From positions 2,666,001-2,730,000 of the forward strand of contig CAXXFH010000004.1 in NCBI GenBank assembly GCA_963677085.2: a stretch of DNA of 64,000 nucleotides. The letters run 5' to 3'. The notes below the pieces were generated by a model, which saw nothing but the letters and a program-made list of their open reading frames with translations, was not told the DNA's origin and did not search any database. Source of the stretch: G963677085 sp963677085 (GTDB taxonomy: Bacteria; Planctomycetota; Planctomycetia; Pirellulales; Thermoguttaceae). Below are positions 9,401 through 16,740 of this stretch, in pieces; within the stretch, counting starts at the first letter, position 1, and each line of letters begins with the position of its first letter. The position numbers and the translations under genes were made by a program.

Positions 9401-12277
9401 GCTCGTGCCCGGGCCGATGGTCAACGCATCGGCGGCGTCGGTGCCGAAGATCTCAAGCGAGTCGTCGTCGGACCCTTCTACAGTGAGCGTTCCGGTAAAC
9501 GCTTGATCGAGCCCGGTCGGGTAGATGCGGAACAGGTCGACGCCTGCGGGCGTCGCCGGTCCGTTTTCGAGGGTTACATCGTTAAACCCGGCGAACTCGA
9601 CGGTTGTCAGGTCGTCGATTTGCACGCGCACCGTGTTGGGGTTCTCGCCGTTGGCGACTTCCCATGTGTTGTCGGCCGCGTTTTCGTGGACGACGATATC
9701 GTCGTTGTCGCCTGCTGCCGCTTGTCCCGTGAGATCGAGGTGTCCGACCGATTGTGCCAAGACCTGCGTGCCCGGCATGAGGAGTGCAAAACTGTCGGGC
9801 GTTGACGGATAAACTTCAAAGGTCTCGTCCGTGCCCGAGGCACTGGTGACGCGAACGATGTCGTTTTCGTCGGCATCGCCGCCATCGACCGTAATGTTGG
9901 TATAAGGCAGGGCCGAGTCGAGTTCGAACAGGTCGCCACCGCCAAGGCCCGAAAGCGTCAGGTGTTCGACATCGGTCGGATTCAAGGTCACCGTCGCTCC
10001 ACCCGTGCTGACCATGCTCACCGAGTTGCTGGCAGCCAACACGTTGAAGGCATCGGAGGCTTCGCTGCCCACGACCACCAGTTCGTCGAGGTTTCCACCC
10101 CCGCCACTGATGTTGATCGTGGGAGTTTGGCCGAGGTTCTGGTACTCGACCGGCACGAGCGAATTGACTTGCAGCATGCCGGTATCGGCGGTAGCGCGCG
10201 GTGTGTGGACGATCTGGTCGTTGTCACTGGTGCCTTGGACGGTGAAAATGTCGTCACCGCCCTGGCCGTTGACCTTGACCTTTTCGATCGTGGTCGCCAC
10301 GACAGCCAACGGCCCGGCGCCGGTAATCGTGGCCGCGTCGGCGGCGGTGGGAGCGTAGTTGATGGTGTCTTGGCCCGACATGCCGTTGACGATCAGCGTG
10401 TCGCCGGTCGTGGGATCGCCGCCGGCGACCTGAATGGCCGTCAGCCCGGTCGGCACAGTGGCGTTGTTCAGATTGATCGTATCGTCGCCGGCTTGGCCCA
10501 AGATGGCCAGCTGCGACTTGTTGGCGAACTCGATGGCTTGTACCGTGTCGACGGTCACCCGGCCGTTTGTAGGGTTAACGCCCTTGGAGTAGTTGATCGC
10601 GTTGTCTGAGTCGGTACCGTAGACGCTTAGCTGAAACGCAGAGACCGTGTCGACGACCGGTTCGACGTTCTGGAAGCGGATGTTTTGGGTACCGCTGGGT
10701 GCCAACAGAACGTGTTCTCCCTGGCCGGTGAAGGGGCCGACGTAGTAAGAGGTCAAAAACGCAAAGCCGCCGGCGAGATTGAGGGTGTCGTAGCCGGTGC
10801 CGCCGTCGAAATCGACGCCGGAAGCGAACGGGAGAATATCGTAGGTGTCGTCGATCGTCAGCGTGTCGTCGCCGTCGTAGGTGTTCACAGCCACACGATC
10901 GATGCCCGCGGTTTCGATCGGCCCGCCGACGGAATTCGTGTAGGTAGTGGTTGTGCCGTTGATCGTTACGACCAGGGCACCACTGGCGTTTAGCCCGAGC
11001 GAGATCGTATCGTCGCCCGGCGTGCCTTCGACGAGCAGCGTGTCGCCGAGCGCGCCGGAGGTGCCGCCGATCACGGTATCGGTACCGCCGTTGCCGACGA
11101 ACGTGTCGTCGTTCGAGCCGCCATCGAGACGGTCGCTGGCCGCGGTGCCGACGAGAAGGTCGTCGCCTTCGAGCCCCGCAAGTGTTACCGGTCCCAGAGT
11201 AAAGGCTTGGGCATCGAGCGTATTGTCGGAGACCCCGCCGGTAAGCGTGGCCCGTTCGACGGTCGATCCCAGTGCGATGCTGCCGTTGCCGGTGAGACCG
11301 CCGGCCGTGAGTTGAGCGTCGGTGAGCGTGAAGTCGGCATCGCCGCTGGCTACGATGCGGTCGGTTCCCGCACCGGCGTCGTAGGTGAACGTGCTTCCGG
11401 CGAAGGTCAGACCGAAGTCGGCGCCGACGGTCAACGTGTCGTCGCCCGAACCGGTAAGGATGGCGAGGTTCTGCAAGCCTTCGGCCACCAGCGGTGTCTC
11501 TACGGTAATCGAGTCCGAACCACCAGCCGTGTTGGCTGCGGCGTCGATCATTACGTTAGTGACGTCGTAGAAGATCAGCGATTCGAGCGGTACGCTGTCG
11601 CTGGTGCCGGAAATACGGTTTTGGCCGGCCGTGGGCGAATCGATCGTCAAGACGTCGGCGTCGCCCGGCGTGGTGAAGGTAACCGAGGAGACGCCGCTTA
11701 CAGTGACCGGTTCGAAGCCGGTGAACGAGATTGTGTAGTCGAGGTCCGGTGTGCCGACGTCGATCGTTCCGGCACCGGTCGCCGTGGGGCGGTAGTCCAC
11801 ATGGCTTTGTTGTTGGGTGCCTTCGACGACGATGTCGTCGTAGCCGGCGCCGCCGTCGAGTGCCACGTCGAAGGGGAATGTGCCGCGAAGGATGATCGTT
11901 TCGTCGTCGTCGGAACCGACAATTGTCAGGGAGTCGACTTGGCTGAGCGGTTCCGTGGCGACTATGCTGCCGTTGACGACCAATTCGAGTTGGTCGTCGC
12001 GCGTTTGCACGAGCACCGTGTCGGGCGTGCCGTCGTTGCCCTCGGGCAAGGTGGCCGTGGTGAGCACCATATCGCCCGGCGCAATCGGTGAAGTCATCAG
12101 CGAGGCGCCGGTTCCCAGGGCATCGACCGTGAGTAGTTGTCGCTGTTCGAGCGGTTCGAGCGCGAGACCGCGCCACGCCGAAGATCGTTTCGCCCGGGCG
12201 TCGGACGTAACTCCTTTTCCTTTGCGCTGCTGTCCCTTGTGGTTTGAATTACACCGTTGCCTTTGGTTCCACCACAT
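3461..12277 (-). CDS. Giant secreted repeat protein with LEPR-XLL-type N-terminus and C-terminal 47-residue tandem repeats
   Basis: This 2938-residue protein is probably exported or surface-associated. The basic N-terminus is followed by LALEPLEQRQLL (about residues 38-49), matching the LEPR-XLL signature of giant planctomycete proteins. Residues ~60-1600 are acidic beta-strand repeats rich in GDDTL/DGGxG-type turns. Next come a pre-peptidase C-terminal-like domain (DNDWFRFVPETTGTLDIQVY), two BapA-type Ig-like segments (DTGRSQLDNITYDTTPT and SVDRITSDTTPTFWG) and FG-GAP-like Asp-rich segments (DFDGDGLDDLATW, DMDQDGVDDIGLW). Six copies of a ~47-residue unit close the protein (separate entry). 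The predicted role is calcium-dependent folding, adhesion or cell-wall function; no enzymatic domain was recognised. The start ATG at 12277 keeps the basic leader. Long antisense ORFs inside are composition shadows. Confidence 0.85.
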   Translation of the reverse strand: MWWNQRQRCNSNHKGQQRKGKGVTSDARAKRSSAWRGLALEPLEQRQLLTVDALGTGASLMTSPIAPGDMVLTTATLPEGNDGTPDTVLVQTRDDQLELVVNGSIVATEPLSQVDSLTIVGSDDDETIILRGTFPFDVALDGGAGYDDIVVEGTQQQSHVDYRPTATGAGTIDVGTPDLDYTISFTGFEPVTVSGVSSVTFTTPGDADVLTIDSPTAGQNRISGTSDSVPLESLIFYDVTNVMIDAAANTAGGSDSITVETPLVAEGLQNLAILTGSGDDTLTVGADFGLTFAGSTFTYDAGAGTDRIVASGDADFTLTDAQLTAGGLTGNGSIALGSTVERATLTGGVSDNTLDAQAFTLGPVTLAGLEGDDLLVGTAASDRLDGGSNDDTFVGNGGTDTVIGGTSGALGDTLLVEGTPGDDTISLGLNASGALVVTINGTTTTYTNSVGGPIETAGIDRVAVNTYDGDDTLTIDDTYDILPFASGVDFDGGTGYDTLNLAGGFAFLTSYYVGPFTGQGEHVLLAPSGTQNIRFQNVEPVVDTVSAFQLSVYGTDSDNAINYSKGVNPTNGRVTVDTVQAIEFANKSQLAILGQAGDDTINLNNATVPTGLTAIQVAGGDPTTGDTLIVNGMSGQDTINYAPTAADAATITGAGPLAVVATTIEKVKVNGQGGDDIFTVQGTSDNDQIVHTPRATADTGMLQVNSLVPVEYQNLGQTPTINISGGGGNLDELVVVGSEASDAFNVLAASNSVSMVSTGGATVTLNPTDVEHLTLSGLGGGDLFELDSALPYTNITVDGGDADENDIVRVTSASGTDETFEVYPSTPDSFALLMPGTQVLAQSVGHLDLTGQAAAGDNDDIVVHENAADNTWEVANGENPNTVRVQIDDLTTVEFAGFNDVTLENGPATPAGVDLFRIYPTGLDQAFTGTLTVEGSDDDSLEIFGTDAADALTIGPGTSTQGSAVGNGTSLVFNGIATATLVGLEGDDTFAAEPIADVRVVIEGDGPTASDVLNVVVPGSLEIAHGAAAGSGVITASPRQPVDFSGIELINVTSNTADSEMVVRATGDADQISVTRNDTTGRATVAVNDGTAIEFATNDTIGALFVVGLEGDDAFFVDPLMGVEVIVDGGAPTASDSVVVDATADVTVSPGDTPNVNRAVVTVAGFAAVRVGATEELTVTGGGLGVNLTVEGTVGDDVFEYLPGTSVDAGRVEIVDQADEKTLLAVNFENLGLTAGVTLKDNGGTDQLAYTATEADDSIAVTGSAGIGIVEHGKFLPVATDGIENLQLDGLGGVDSFSISVGHPFAWINVLGGDVDAGDTLKLLGDTNTQNIEVDLDANTVTGFGGTVAHVGVGEVLLDGIIYSASNTLTVFGTPQDDRIVFTPTDSTAGNFYLDGQDIEYFFDHINGTFLIEGGNNLADEVVFRGTNSHDFIWIDAEKRTVELDLGIAWTLEVLTLGDTVEALTVESLLGNDQIMVSPAVGINTWDTTRNLAIHIDGGAPSVSDYLRICGEDPSSFLPETYFVVIDHSRRSDEGVIRIFRDATGVVGDETPRSATSPIQFPDISYVNVEIVEPAFANDNLEPNLLVLGPDMYEENQYINTAAYIGSGETLNVTNLAIFPLNSDAGASFRDNDWFRFVPETTGTLDIQVYFEGYNPELLPEGGDLDIEVYDENGNLIAGTGDFGNNEGPIDDNERARIPVVAGQTYYLRVFGRSPLGANGYDLSITNLAPPTPYDLELQDAPVDGTTNPPGDSDNSDTGRSQLDNITYDTTPTVWFRLDDGILLNDLPGNASTNDPPDEVIPIPFNSEQTADPTQAGYRVAVFVEGDPQEPIGYARLVAEGVYVFDFATDTLDGQPYELTDGSHFISARVQMIDPSAELETGWGARSESLEIVVDTIAPEVFFGFDGVDNDGLHPDSDSGVEDQPNTSVDRITSDTTPTFWGTAEANTIVRVYADVDGNGLLDPNVDVLLGETVAVPLDGTNQFPGGQWELTSTIDLNDPNYFSEIDGLRTVFVTGEDVAGNITDAADVDVDVLDIFLDTRGPQVADVVISDATDYDLFDPKPSEDGPTPLVNSLDIVFVDQPERYTNGTTFVYPAVNEQLATAAGNITVVGDHVGNIAIEWIEFIDNSEAGEPGQTTVRIHFAEPLPDDRFTVTVSDSITDDAGNALDGESNAAEPQENPELPSGDGEPGGDFLARFTVDSRPEIGTWVAGSVYVDANGNWVFDPQNENQNQDSTNVDLIYHYGFTSDDIFAGNFVGSANGTADGFDKLAAYGLVDGQYRWLIDTDNDGVADLNITGLSEQGVVGPGIVDPMGINGLPVAGNFDGNAANGDEVALFTGDTWWLDTDHDFNVDTAIPSAIAGYPIVGDFDGDGLDDLATWTDDVFRFDLAANGFGQQDATIEFGFIGVRERPVAADMDQDGVDDIGLWVPDRSGQVPEEQAEWYFLMSADANGTKRQTGSVVTLDHAFSPTPLGDDTTATFGDDYALPVVGNFDPPVVQAADATEAVIDGTVGDDVIEISYRADLGVWVAVVNGVSQQLGTEVTTIEINGSGGDDQLTITGTATDETVEAWAYKTVMVSGDVTITALDFATVEVNGAGGNDIATLHDTAENDLFVGWTNGGVMIGGGINNRVEGFAEVYGQSESGGVDTAKFYDSPGDDFFIATPSYGQLTGDGYLLEAKGFDGVHGYATSGGADEAKLYDSINDDMLWGSPIEVAFFGDGFYNRTKFFEVVNAYSSIGGVDEAKLLDSAGDDTFIARPEEAALYGDGFYTRVKLFEGVHAYAFYGGVDEARFYDSAGDDTFYASGTQAALYGEGYYNRAKFFEGAHAYADQGGNDQALFYGTDGDDTLDARANQVSLLGKGYYNRAKFFESLAIHGEGLGTDRATLYDATLEEPDASLTPSQLAWLYDFEEVFSKDSSNDDEPTAEVVDDIFAAYWP
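3600..4475 (-). repeat. Tandem 47-residue (141-bp) repeats encoded at the 3' end of the giant gene
   Basis: Six consecutive units plus a partial seventh share the pattern ExAxLYDSxGDDTFxA...ALYGxGYYNRxKFFExVHAYAxxGGVD. Examples in order: AKFYDSPGDDFFIATP, AKLYDSINDDMLWGSP, AKLLDSAGDDTFIARP, ARFYDSAGDDTFYASG and ALFYGTDGDDTLDARA. Units are spaced 47 residues apart. The first is the most diverged (ATLHDTAENDLFVGW). The array is followed by an acidic tail ending DDIFAAYWP. Confidence 0.85.
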
Positions 12278-12876
12278 CGCGAGTTTTTCCCCAGATAATC
12301 GTCAGGAGCAGGGTGACACGTATAACCCTGCTATCTTCACTTTGGGGGGAGCCGATTTCAATAAAAGGTTGGGTGGAGATCTGGTGGAAATTTGGTGGAG
12401 CAACTAGGCACATATAGTCCCGTGGAGTGGGTTCTGTGTAGCCTCTGGTAATGCGAAAATACCGGCAATGTCAAATCCCGTCAGACGTGCCGTTGTATCG
12501 TTTTATGCGGAGATTATCGAGGTTTTCCAGCGATGCGCAGTTGCGAAGAGTTTACCTCTGCCGAGCTGCCGCCATCAAGGTATATGGCAGCGATTTTTTT
12601 ACCACACGAACGGAGATGTTTGCGAAAATTAACCAAAAAGAAATAAATGCGAAGTTTTGGGTGTATGGTGTGTTTGTATAATATACGAAGCGTTAGTGCC
12701 GTTGCCGACGACGGTGGCACGGCCCGACCTGGGCGCCGGTGGCGGTTGGCCGCCGCTGCCTGAGCAAGGGCAGACAAGCTGCCCATGACACCCACTACGC
12801 TGCAACCGGCACCCGTCGAAGCAAGGGTAGCAAACCAGCGTCCCGTTGCTTCCGTTTTTTTCGAGGGATGTCTCGG
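12278..12876. other. Intergenic region between divergent genes, no gene seen
   Basis: About 600 bp between the giant gene (minus) and the protein at 12877 (plus). An AT-richer stretch lies at about 12590-12690 and a GC-rich repeat-like segment at about 12715-12800 (GCAAGGGCAGACAAGCTGCCC). Short ORFs here, such as 12451-12681, lack a ribosome site and any recognisable protein pattern. Confidence 0.5.
12308..12331 (-). promoter_or_regulatory. Perfect dyad upstream of the giant secreted gene
   Basis: GCAGGGT-GACACGTATA-ACCCTGC is a 7-bp perfect inverted repeat lying 31-54 bp before the start codon at 12277. On the minus strand its spacer contains TATACGTGTC. It could be an operator or a 5'-leader hairpin; there is no independent support. 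Confidence 0.3.
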
Positions 12877-13659
12877 ATGGACCACTTCCGGATAGCCATG
12901 CCCCCTTCACGAATAGTGCCCACGCAGGGGGAAGCCGACCAGTGTCGGTCGTCGACGGTTGCCGACAGCGTGGCCTTCTGGTGTCAGCACCGCAACCCGA
13001 ACGGTGTTGGCCATTTGCTGGACGCCCAACGGTATGCCGAGGAACTCGGTCGGGCGATCTGGGATTTTGCCATCGAAATCGACACCCTGCGCGAGGCCGG
13101 TCTTAGCAACAGCGATCTCCGTTGGCTGGTGTGCAAGCGACTGGTACACCACGGTCGGGAAGTGACCTTGGAGGGTGAGACGGGCCGAAGCTTCCGACGC
13201 TTCGAGGGACTGTCGTTTTATCCGAACACGTGCTTCGTGCTGACACCTTCGGGCGTGGCCTTTGTGCAAGGCGTGCTAGAGAATCGTGGCAACCCGACCG
13301 GCTGCCCTGCGATTGTTGATCGGCCCGACGGCGTAGACTCTCGCTGCCTGTTGATTCCCCACTGGGACACCGATCGTCAGGAGCTTCGCTTGGGCCGGCA
13401 GTTGGTCAAGCGGTTCAAGGTGCCGGCCGCCAACCAGGAGTTGGTGCTCACGGCGTTCGAGGAGGAGGGCTGGCCCACGCGGATCGACGACCCGTTGCCT
13501 CCCCGCGTCGAGCAGATATCCAAACGCCGATTGCACGACACGATCAACTCGCTGAACCGCAACCAAAAAAACCGCATCATCCGCTTCACCGGCGACGGCC
13601 GCGGGCTGGGCGTGCGCTGGGAGGCGATCACCCGGCCAGAGAAAACGGGATCGGTCTAG
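12877..13659 (+). CDS. Unrecognised protein, possible winged-helix C-terminus
   Basis: About 260 residues with no family recognised. The first part contains LDAQRYAEELGRAIWDFAIE and LREAGLSNSDLRWLVCKR, followed by a beta-rich middle (FYPNTCFVLTPSGVAFVQ). The C-terminal 70 residues look like a compact helical domain: VPAANQELVLTAFEEEGW, then LHDTINSLNRNQKNRIIRF and GVRWEAI, which is the layout of a winged-helix DNA-binding fold. ATG 12877 is chosen because GAGGGA sits 8 bases upstream; ATG 12868 is possible. The longer frame back to 12739 has no ribosome site. A regulatory role is inference only. The absence of a signal peptide suggests a cytoplasmic protein. Confidence 0.7.
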   Translation: MDHFRIAMPPSRIVPTQGEADQCRSSTVADSVAFWCQHRNPNGVGHLLDAQRYAEELGRAIWDFAIEIDTLREAGLSNSDLRWLVCKRLVHHGREVTLEGETGRSFRRFEGLSFYPNTCFVLTPSGVAFVQGVLENRGNPTGCPAIVDRPDGVDSRCLLIPHWDTDRQELRLGRQLVKRFKVPAANQELVLTAFEEEGWPTRIDDPLPPRVEQISKRRLHDTINSLNRNQKNRIIRFTGDGRGLGVRWEAITRPEKTGSV

Positions 13660-13685
13660 TTTTCTCCTCTTTCAGCCCGAGGCGC

Positions 13686-14411
13686 TTACGACGGCGTCTC
13701 TCCCTCGGGCATGTAGAGCACCCGGCCGCAGGTCTTGCAGAAGATGGGTTCGCCGAGCATGATCTTGGCGATCGTGTTGATGGGGATCTGCGTGTAGCAG
13801 CCTCCACACACGTTGCCTTCCACGGCGGCCAGGGCGTCTTCTCCGCGTTGGCGAACGAGGCGATCGTAGTGAACCTTCACTTCGGCCGGCAGGGCCACTT
13901 CGCATTCTTTTAGTTCGTTTTCCAGGCGGGTGATGTCCTGCTGGATGCGCGGCTGTTCTTCGGCGACCTGCTTATCCACGTCGCTCACTTTGGCTTTGGC
14001 CGCCCCGACGCCCTTTTCCGCTTCGGCCACCTTCGGTTCGAACTTTTCGATTTTCTCCCAACCCTCGAGAATCTCGTCGTCGAGCACACTGTTGGCCATC
14101 TTTTGGGCGGCGATCTGGTCTTTCAGGGCCTGATACTCGCGATTGCTGTTGGCCGTGTTGAGTTTGGTTTCCAGGTCCTTAATTTTGCTTTCACCCGACT
14201 TGAGCTGAAGCTGTTTGGCGTCGGTTGCCATACGCATCGACTTCAGTTCATCCTGCGCCTTCTTGAGCTGTTCTTCGCTGTGTTTCACGTGGGCTTCGGC
14301 GGCAGCCACTTTTTTGGGGCCCCGGTCCATGCGTCCACGAAGATCAGTCAGTTGGCGGTGAATTCGGTGGAGGGTACGCAGGACATCCGCACTTACGTTT
14401 TGAGATGACAT
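13686..14411 (-). CDS. C4 zinc-ribbon coiled-coil protein
   Basis: A 241-residue protein in which residues ~10-185 form a long charged coiled coil (KKVAAAEAHVKHSEEQLKKA, YQALKDQIAAQKM). A C-terminal four-cysteine zinc ribbon follows: CGGC at about residue 207 and CKTC about 24 residues later, ending GRVLYMPEG. This is the architecture of the zf-RING_7/C4-type zinc ribbon family, annotated as a putative nucleic-acid-binding protein of unknown role. It lies downstream of rpoD on the same strand but is separated from it by a terminator and a repeat, so it is probably transcribed separately. No strong ribosome site precedes the ATG at 14411. Confidence 0.85.
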   Translation of the reverse strand: MSSQNVSADVLRTLHRIHRQLTDLRGRMDRGPKKVAAAEAHVKHSEEQLKKAQDELKSMRMATDAKQLQLKSGESKIKDLETKLNTANSNREYQALKDQIAAQKMANSVLDDEILEGWEKIEKFEPKVAEAEKGVGAAKAKVSDVDKQVAEEQPRIQQDITRLENELKECEVALPAEVKVHYDRLVRQRGEDALAAVEGNVCGGCYTQIPINTIAKIMLGEPIFCKTCGRVLYMPEGETPS

Positions 14412-14449
14412 CGTTGTGGTTTTCGTTTGCGGTGGTGGTGGAAGAATGA

Positions 14450-14690
14450 ATGATTACAACTCAAACTGAAAACAGTAGGAAGCCGCGGATGAACACAGAT
14501 ACGCGCAGATAACGAAAACGACTTGGAAGCGTGGATTGTCTGGTAGATCACGCCGCGAACGCGATGCTTCCCCAAAGCCTCTCACACCAGATAGTCCGTT
14601 CGATGCGAGTGCTTCGCTATCTGCGTTCATTTGCGTCCATCTGCGGCTCCAATATGTCGGAATCATTTTCAGTTTGAATTACAAGTTTCC
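14450..14690. repeat. Nested inverted-repeat element (GATGAACACAGAT type)
   Basis: The outer arms are CTCAAACTGAAAA (14459-14471) and its complement TTTCAGTTTGAAT (~14667-14680). Inside, GCCGCGGATGAACACAGATA (starting ~14482) pairs with TATCTGCGTTCATTTGCGTC...CATCTGCGGC (14618-14647). The arms also carry a degenerate internal period (CAGATACGCGCAGATA). The whole looks like a MITE-like or REP-like palindromic unit of ~240 bp. Confidence 0.65.
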
Positions 14691-14709
14691 CGTTTTGAAA
14701 AAGTCCACG

Positions 14710-14745
14710 AAAAAAGCCGCTGGTCACTTTGACCAGCGGCTTGGC
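14710..14745 (-). terminator. Rho-independent terminator of rpoD
   Basis: On the minus strand, AAGCCGCTGGTCA-AAG-TGACCAGCGGCTT is a perfect 13-bp stem followed by TTTTTCG. It starts about 10 bases after the rpoD stop codon. Confidence 0.88.
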
Positions 14746-14753
14746 GTGTTACG

Positions 14754-16427
14754 TTAGCCGGCCACCCGTTCCAGGAAGCCTGCAAGCTGCTCGCTGCGCA
14801 CGGGGTGTTGCAGCTTGCGTACGGCTTTGGCTTCGATTTGCCGCACGCGTTCGCGGGTGACTTTGAAGATCCGGCCCACCTCTTCGAGGGTATAGGTGTA
14901 GCCGTCGCCCAGGCCGTAGCGCAGGCGGATAATCTCCCGCTCGCGGTAGGTGAGCGTTTTAAGTAGGCTTTCGATTCTTTCGCGAAGCAGTTCATTACTG
15001 GCTGCTTTCTCCGGACGCGGCAGGCCGCCGTCCTCGATGAATTCTCCAAAACAACTATCTTCGCTTTCTCCGACCGGTCGGTCAAGGCTTACCGGGTGGC
15101 GACCCATGGAAAGTACCCGCCGGGTCTCCTCCATGCTCAGACCGGCTGCCTCGGCTGTCTCCTCGGGGGTGGGTTCGCGACCCATCTCCTGCTGGAGCCG
15201 TTTGGCCGTGTTGCGGAGCTTGCTGAGCACGTCGATCATATGGACCGGAATCCGGATGGTTCGGGCCTGATCGGCAATCGCCCGGGTGATCGCCTGGCGG
15301 ATCCACCAAGTGGCGTAGGTCGAAAACTTGTAGCCCCGGCGGTATTCATACTTGTCGACCGCCCGCATTAGGCCCGTGTTACCCTCCTGGATCAGATCGA
15401 GGAAGCTCAGCCCCCGATTGCGGTATTTCTTGGCGATCGAAACAACCAGCCGCAGGTTGCCGCCGGAGAGTTGGCGTTTGACCTGTTCGTAGTCTTCGTA
15501 TTGACGCTGCATTCGTTGGCAGCGTTTTTTCAATCCCTTGGGGCTCTCCTGGGTGAACACCATCAGGTCGCGGAGTTCGCGGCGGAGATTTGCCCGTTTA
15601 TCGCGCGTGGCCGGAGTGTCGAGCAGATGTTTGAGCCGATCGCGGATGTGCTCCATCCGGTTCACGGCGTCTTCCATTTGCCGCATCATGGCTTGAACCC
15701 GCCGGGTGCGAAGGCTCAACTCTTCGATCAACGTGAGCATCTTACGGCGGCGACGGATGAACCGCTTGCGGAGTTCAAGACGTGCTTCCCGCGACGTCCG
15801 CTTGCTGATCATACGCTTGAAGTCGCGATTGTTCTCTTCGTCCAGATGCTGCAGCGTCGCCAGGTTGTGAGGCATGCGTGCCTGGATCTGCTCCTTGGTG
15901 AGCCGCTCGGTCAACGAAACCTTGATCGTGCGGTCGAAGGGCAAGTGGCCTTGGTGCACTTTTACCAGGGTACCCAAGGTCGACTGCATGGCCAGGTTGC
16001 AACCCAGCACCGTACGGCGGAAGCGTTTGCGCGTGACCTCGATCTTCTTGGCCAACGCAATCTCTTCATCTCGCGACAAGAGGGGAATTTCTGCCATCTG
16101 GCTGAGATAGAGGCGAATCGGATCGCTGCTCCATTTCGACACTTCCGGCGGAGCGGCCGAGCGGGTTTCGCTTTCGACCGACTTTTCGGGAGAGTCTTCG
16201 GAGGCGACCTCCTCGCCGTCGTGTTCCGAGGCGTCGAAAAACTCGGGTTCGGGAGCTTCGTTTACGAGGTCGATGCCCTGCTCTTCCAGAGCCAGCAAGA
16301 GGTTATCGAGACGGTAGGGATCGACTTCCTCGTCGGGCAAATAGGCGTTCACTTCGTCGTAGGTGAGGTATCCTTGGGCCTTGCCCTTGGCGACCAATTC
16401 ATGCATGTCCTTGTCGAACAGGTCCAC
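14754..16427 (-). CDS. rpoD: Primary sigma factor (sigma-70, RpoD)
   Basis: Housekeeping sigma subunit of RNA polymerase, 557 residues. Region 1.1 is at the N-terminus (HELVAKGKAQGYLTYDEVNA). Region 1.2 is DPIRLYLSQMAEIPLLSRDE (~101-120). Region 2 includes LVVSIAKKYRNRGLSFLDLI and KFSTYATWWIRQAI. Region 3 has EMGREPTPEETAEAAG. Region 4.2 carries the helix-turn-helix LEEVGRIFKVTRERVRQIEA, ending PVRSEQLAGFLERVAG. Between regions 1.2 and 2.1 sits a ~170-residue, very basic and charged, non-conserved insertion (residues ~145-310). dnaG lies upstream on the same strand, the classical dnaG-rpoD order, though a nested palindrome fills the 313-bp gap. A terminator closes the gene. Confidence 0.97.
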   Translation of the reverse strand: MDLFDKDMHELVAKGKAQGYLTYDEVNAYLPDEEVDPYRLDNLLLALEEQGIDLVNEAPEPEFFDASEHDGEEVASEDSPEKSVESETRSAAPPEVSKWSSDPIRLYLSQMAEIPLLSRDEEIALAKKIEVTRKRFRRTVLGCNLAMQSTLGTLVKVHQGHLPFDRTIKVSLTERLTKEQIQARMPHNLATLQHLDEENNRDFKRMISKRTSREARLELRKRFIRRRRKMLTLIEELSLRTRRVQAMMRQMEDAVNRMEHIRDRLKHLLDTPATRDKRANLRRELRDLMVFTQESPKGLKKRCQRMQRQYEDYEQVKRQLSGGNLRLVVSIAKKYRNRGLSFLDLIQEGNTGLMRAVDKYEYRRGYKFSTYATWWIRQAITRAIADQARTIRIPVHMIDVLSKLRNTAKRLQQEMGREPTPEETAEAAGLSMEETRRVLSMGRHPVSLDRPVGESEDSCFGEFIEDGGLPRPEKAASNELLRERIESLLKTLTYREREIIRLRYGLGDGYTYTLEEVGRIFKVTRERVRQIEAKAVRKLQHPVRSEQLAGFLERVAG

Positions 16428-16740
16428 CTTGCTACTCCTTTCGCGTCGTCGCGACGCGCTGGGTAAAACGGGTGTGCGATCGTCTTGCGTGCCGTGCGGG
16501 CGGCACTCTGACCTCGATTTCTTACCGCGGAGATTAACCCCGGAGGCACGGAGGACACGGAGTTCCTTGGAAGGATGAATTATGAATGATGAAGTATGAA
16601 CTCAGCCTTTATACTTCATCCTTAAGAATTCATCCTTGGACTTTTTCGCTCCGTGTTCTCCGTGCCTCCGTGGTGAAAATTATCGTCGTGGTAAGAAATT
16701 CCGGTCAACGGGTGAAAACGATCGCCCGACAAATGTATCC
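16428..16740. other. dnaG-rpoD intergenic region occupied by a palindromic element
   Basis: No gene in these 313 bp. The middle is the nested inverted repeat at 16523-16680. Flanking bases carry no clear promoter or ribosome-site signal; the rpoD start is directly preceded by GGAGTAGC-like sequence when read on the minus strand. Confidence 0.55.
16523..16680. repeat. Nested inverted repeat (CGGAGGCACGGAGGACACGGAG type) between dnaG and rpoD
   Basis: The outer arms are GGAGGCACGGAGGACACGGAG (16542-16562) and CTCCGTGTTCTCCGTGCCTCC (about 16650-16670), nearly perfect complements. The inner arms are GGATGAATT/AATTCATCC and ATGAAGTAT/ATACTTCAT, giving a ~150-bp hairpin. Read as RNA it would fold in the dnaG-rpoD leader or intercistronic space and could terminate, stabilise or process the transcript. 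Confidence 0.75.

Larger units (their letters stand above)
14412..14753. other. Intergenic region between rpoD and the zinc-ribbon gene: repeat plus terminator
   Basis: No gene. It holds a nested inverted-repeat element (14450-14690) and the rpoD terminator (14710-14745), each described separately. The promoter of the zinc-ribbon gene must be within or beside the repeat. Confidence 0.6.

Noticed and set aside
12451..12681. 76-codon ORF in the divergent intergenic region
   Set aside because: No ribosome site, AT-rich tail and no recognisable pattern.
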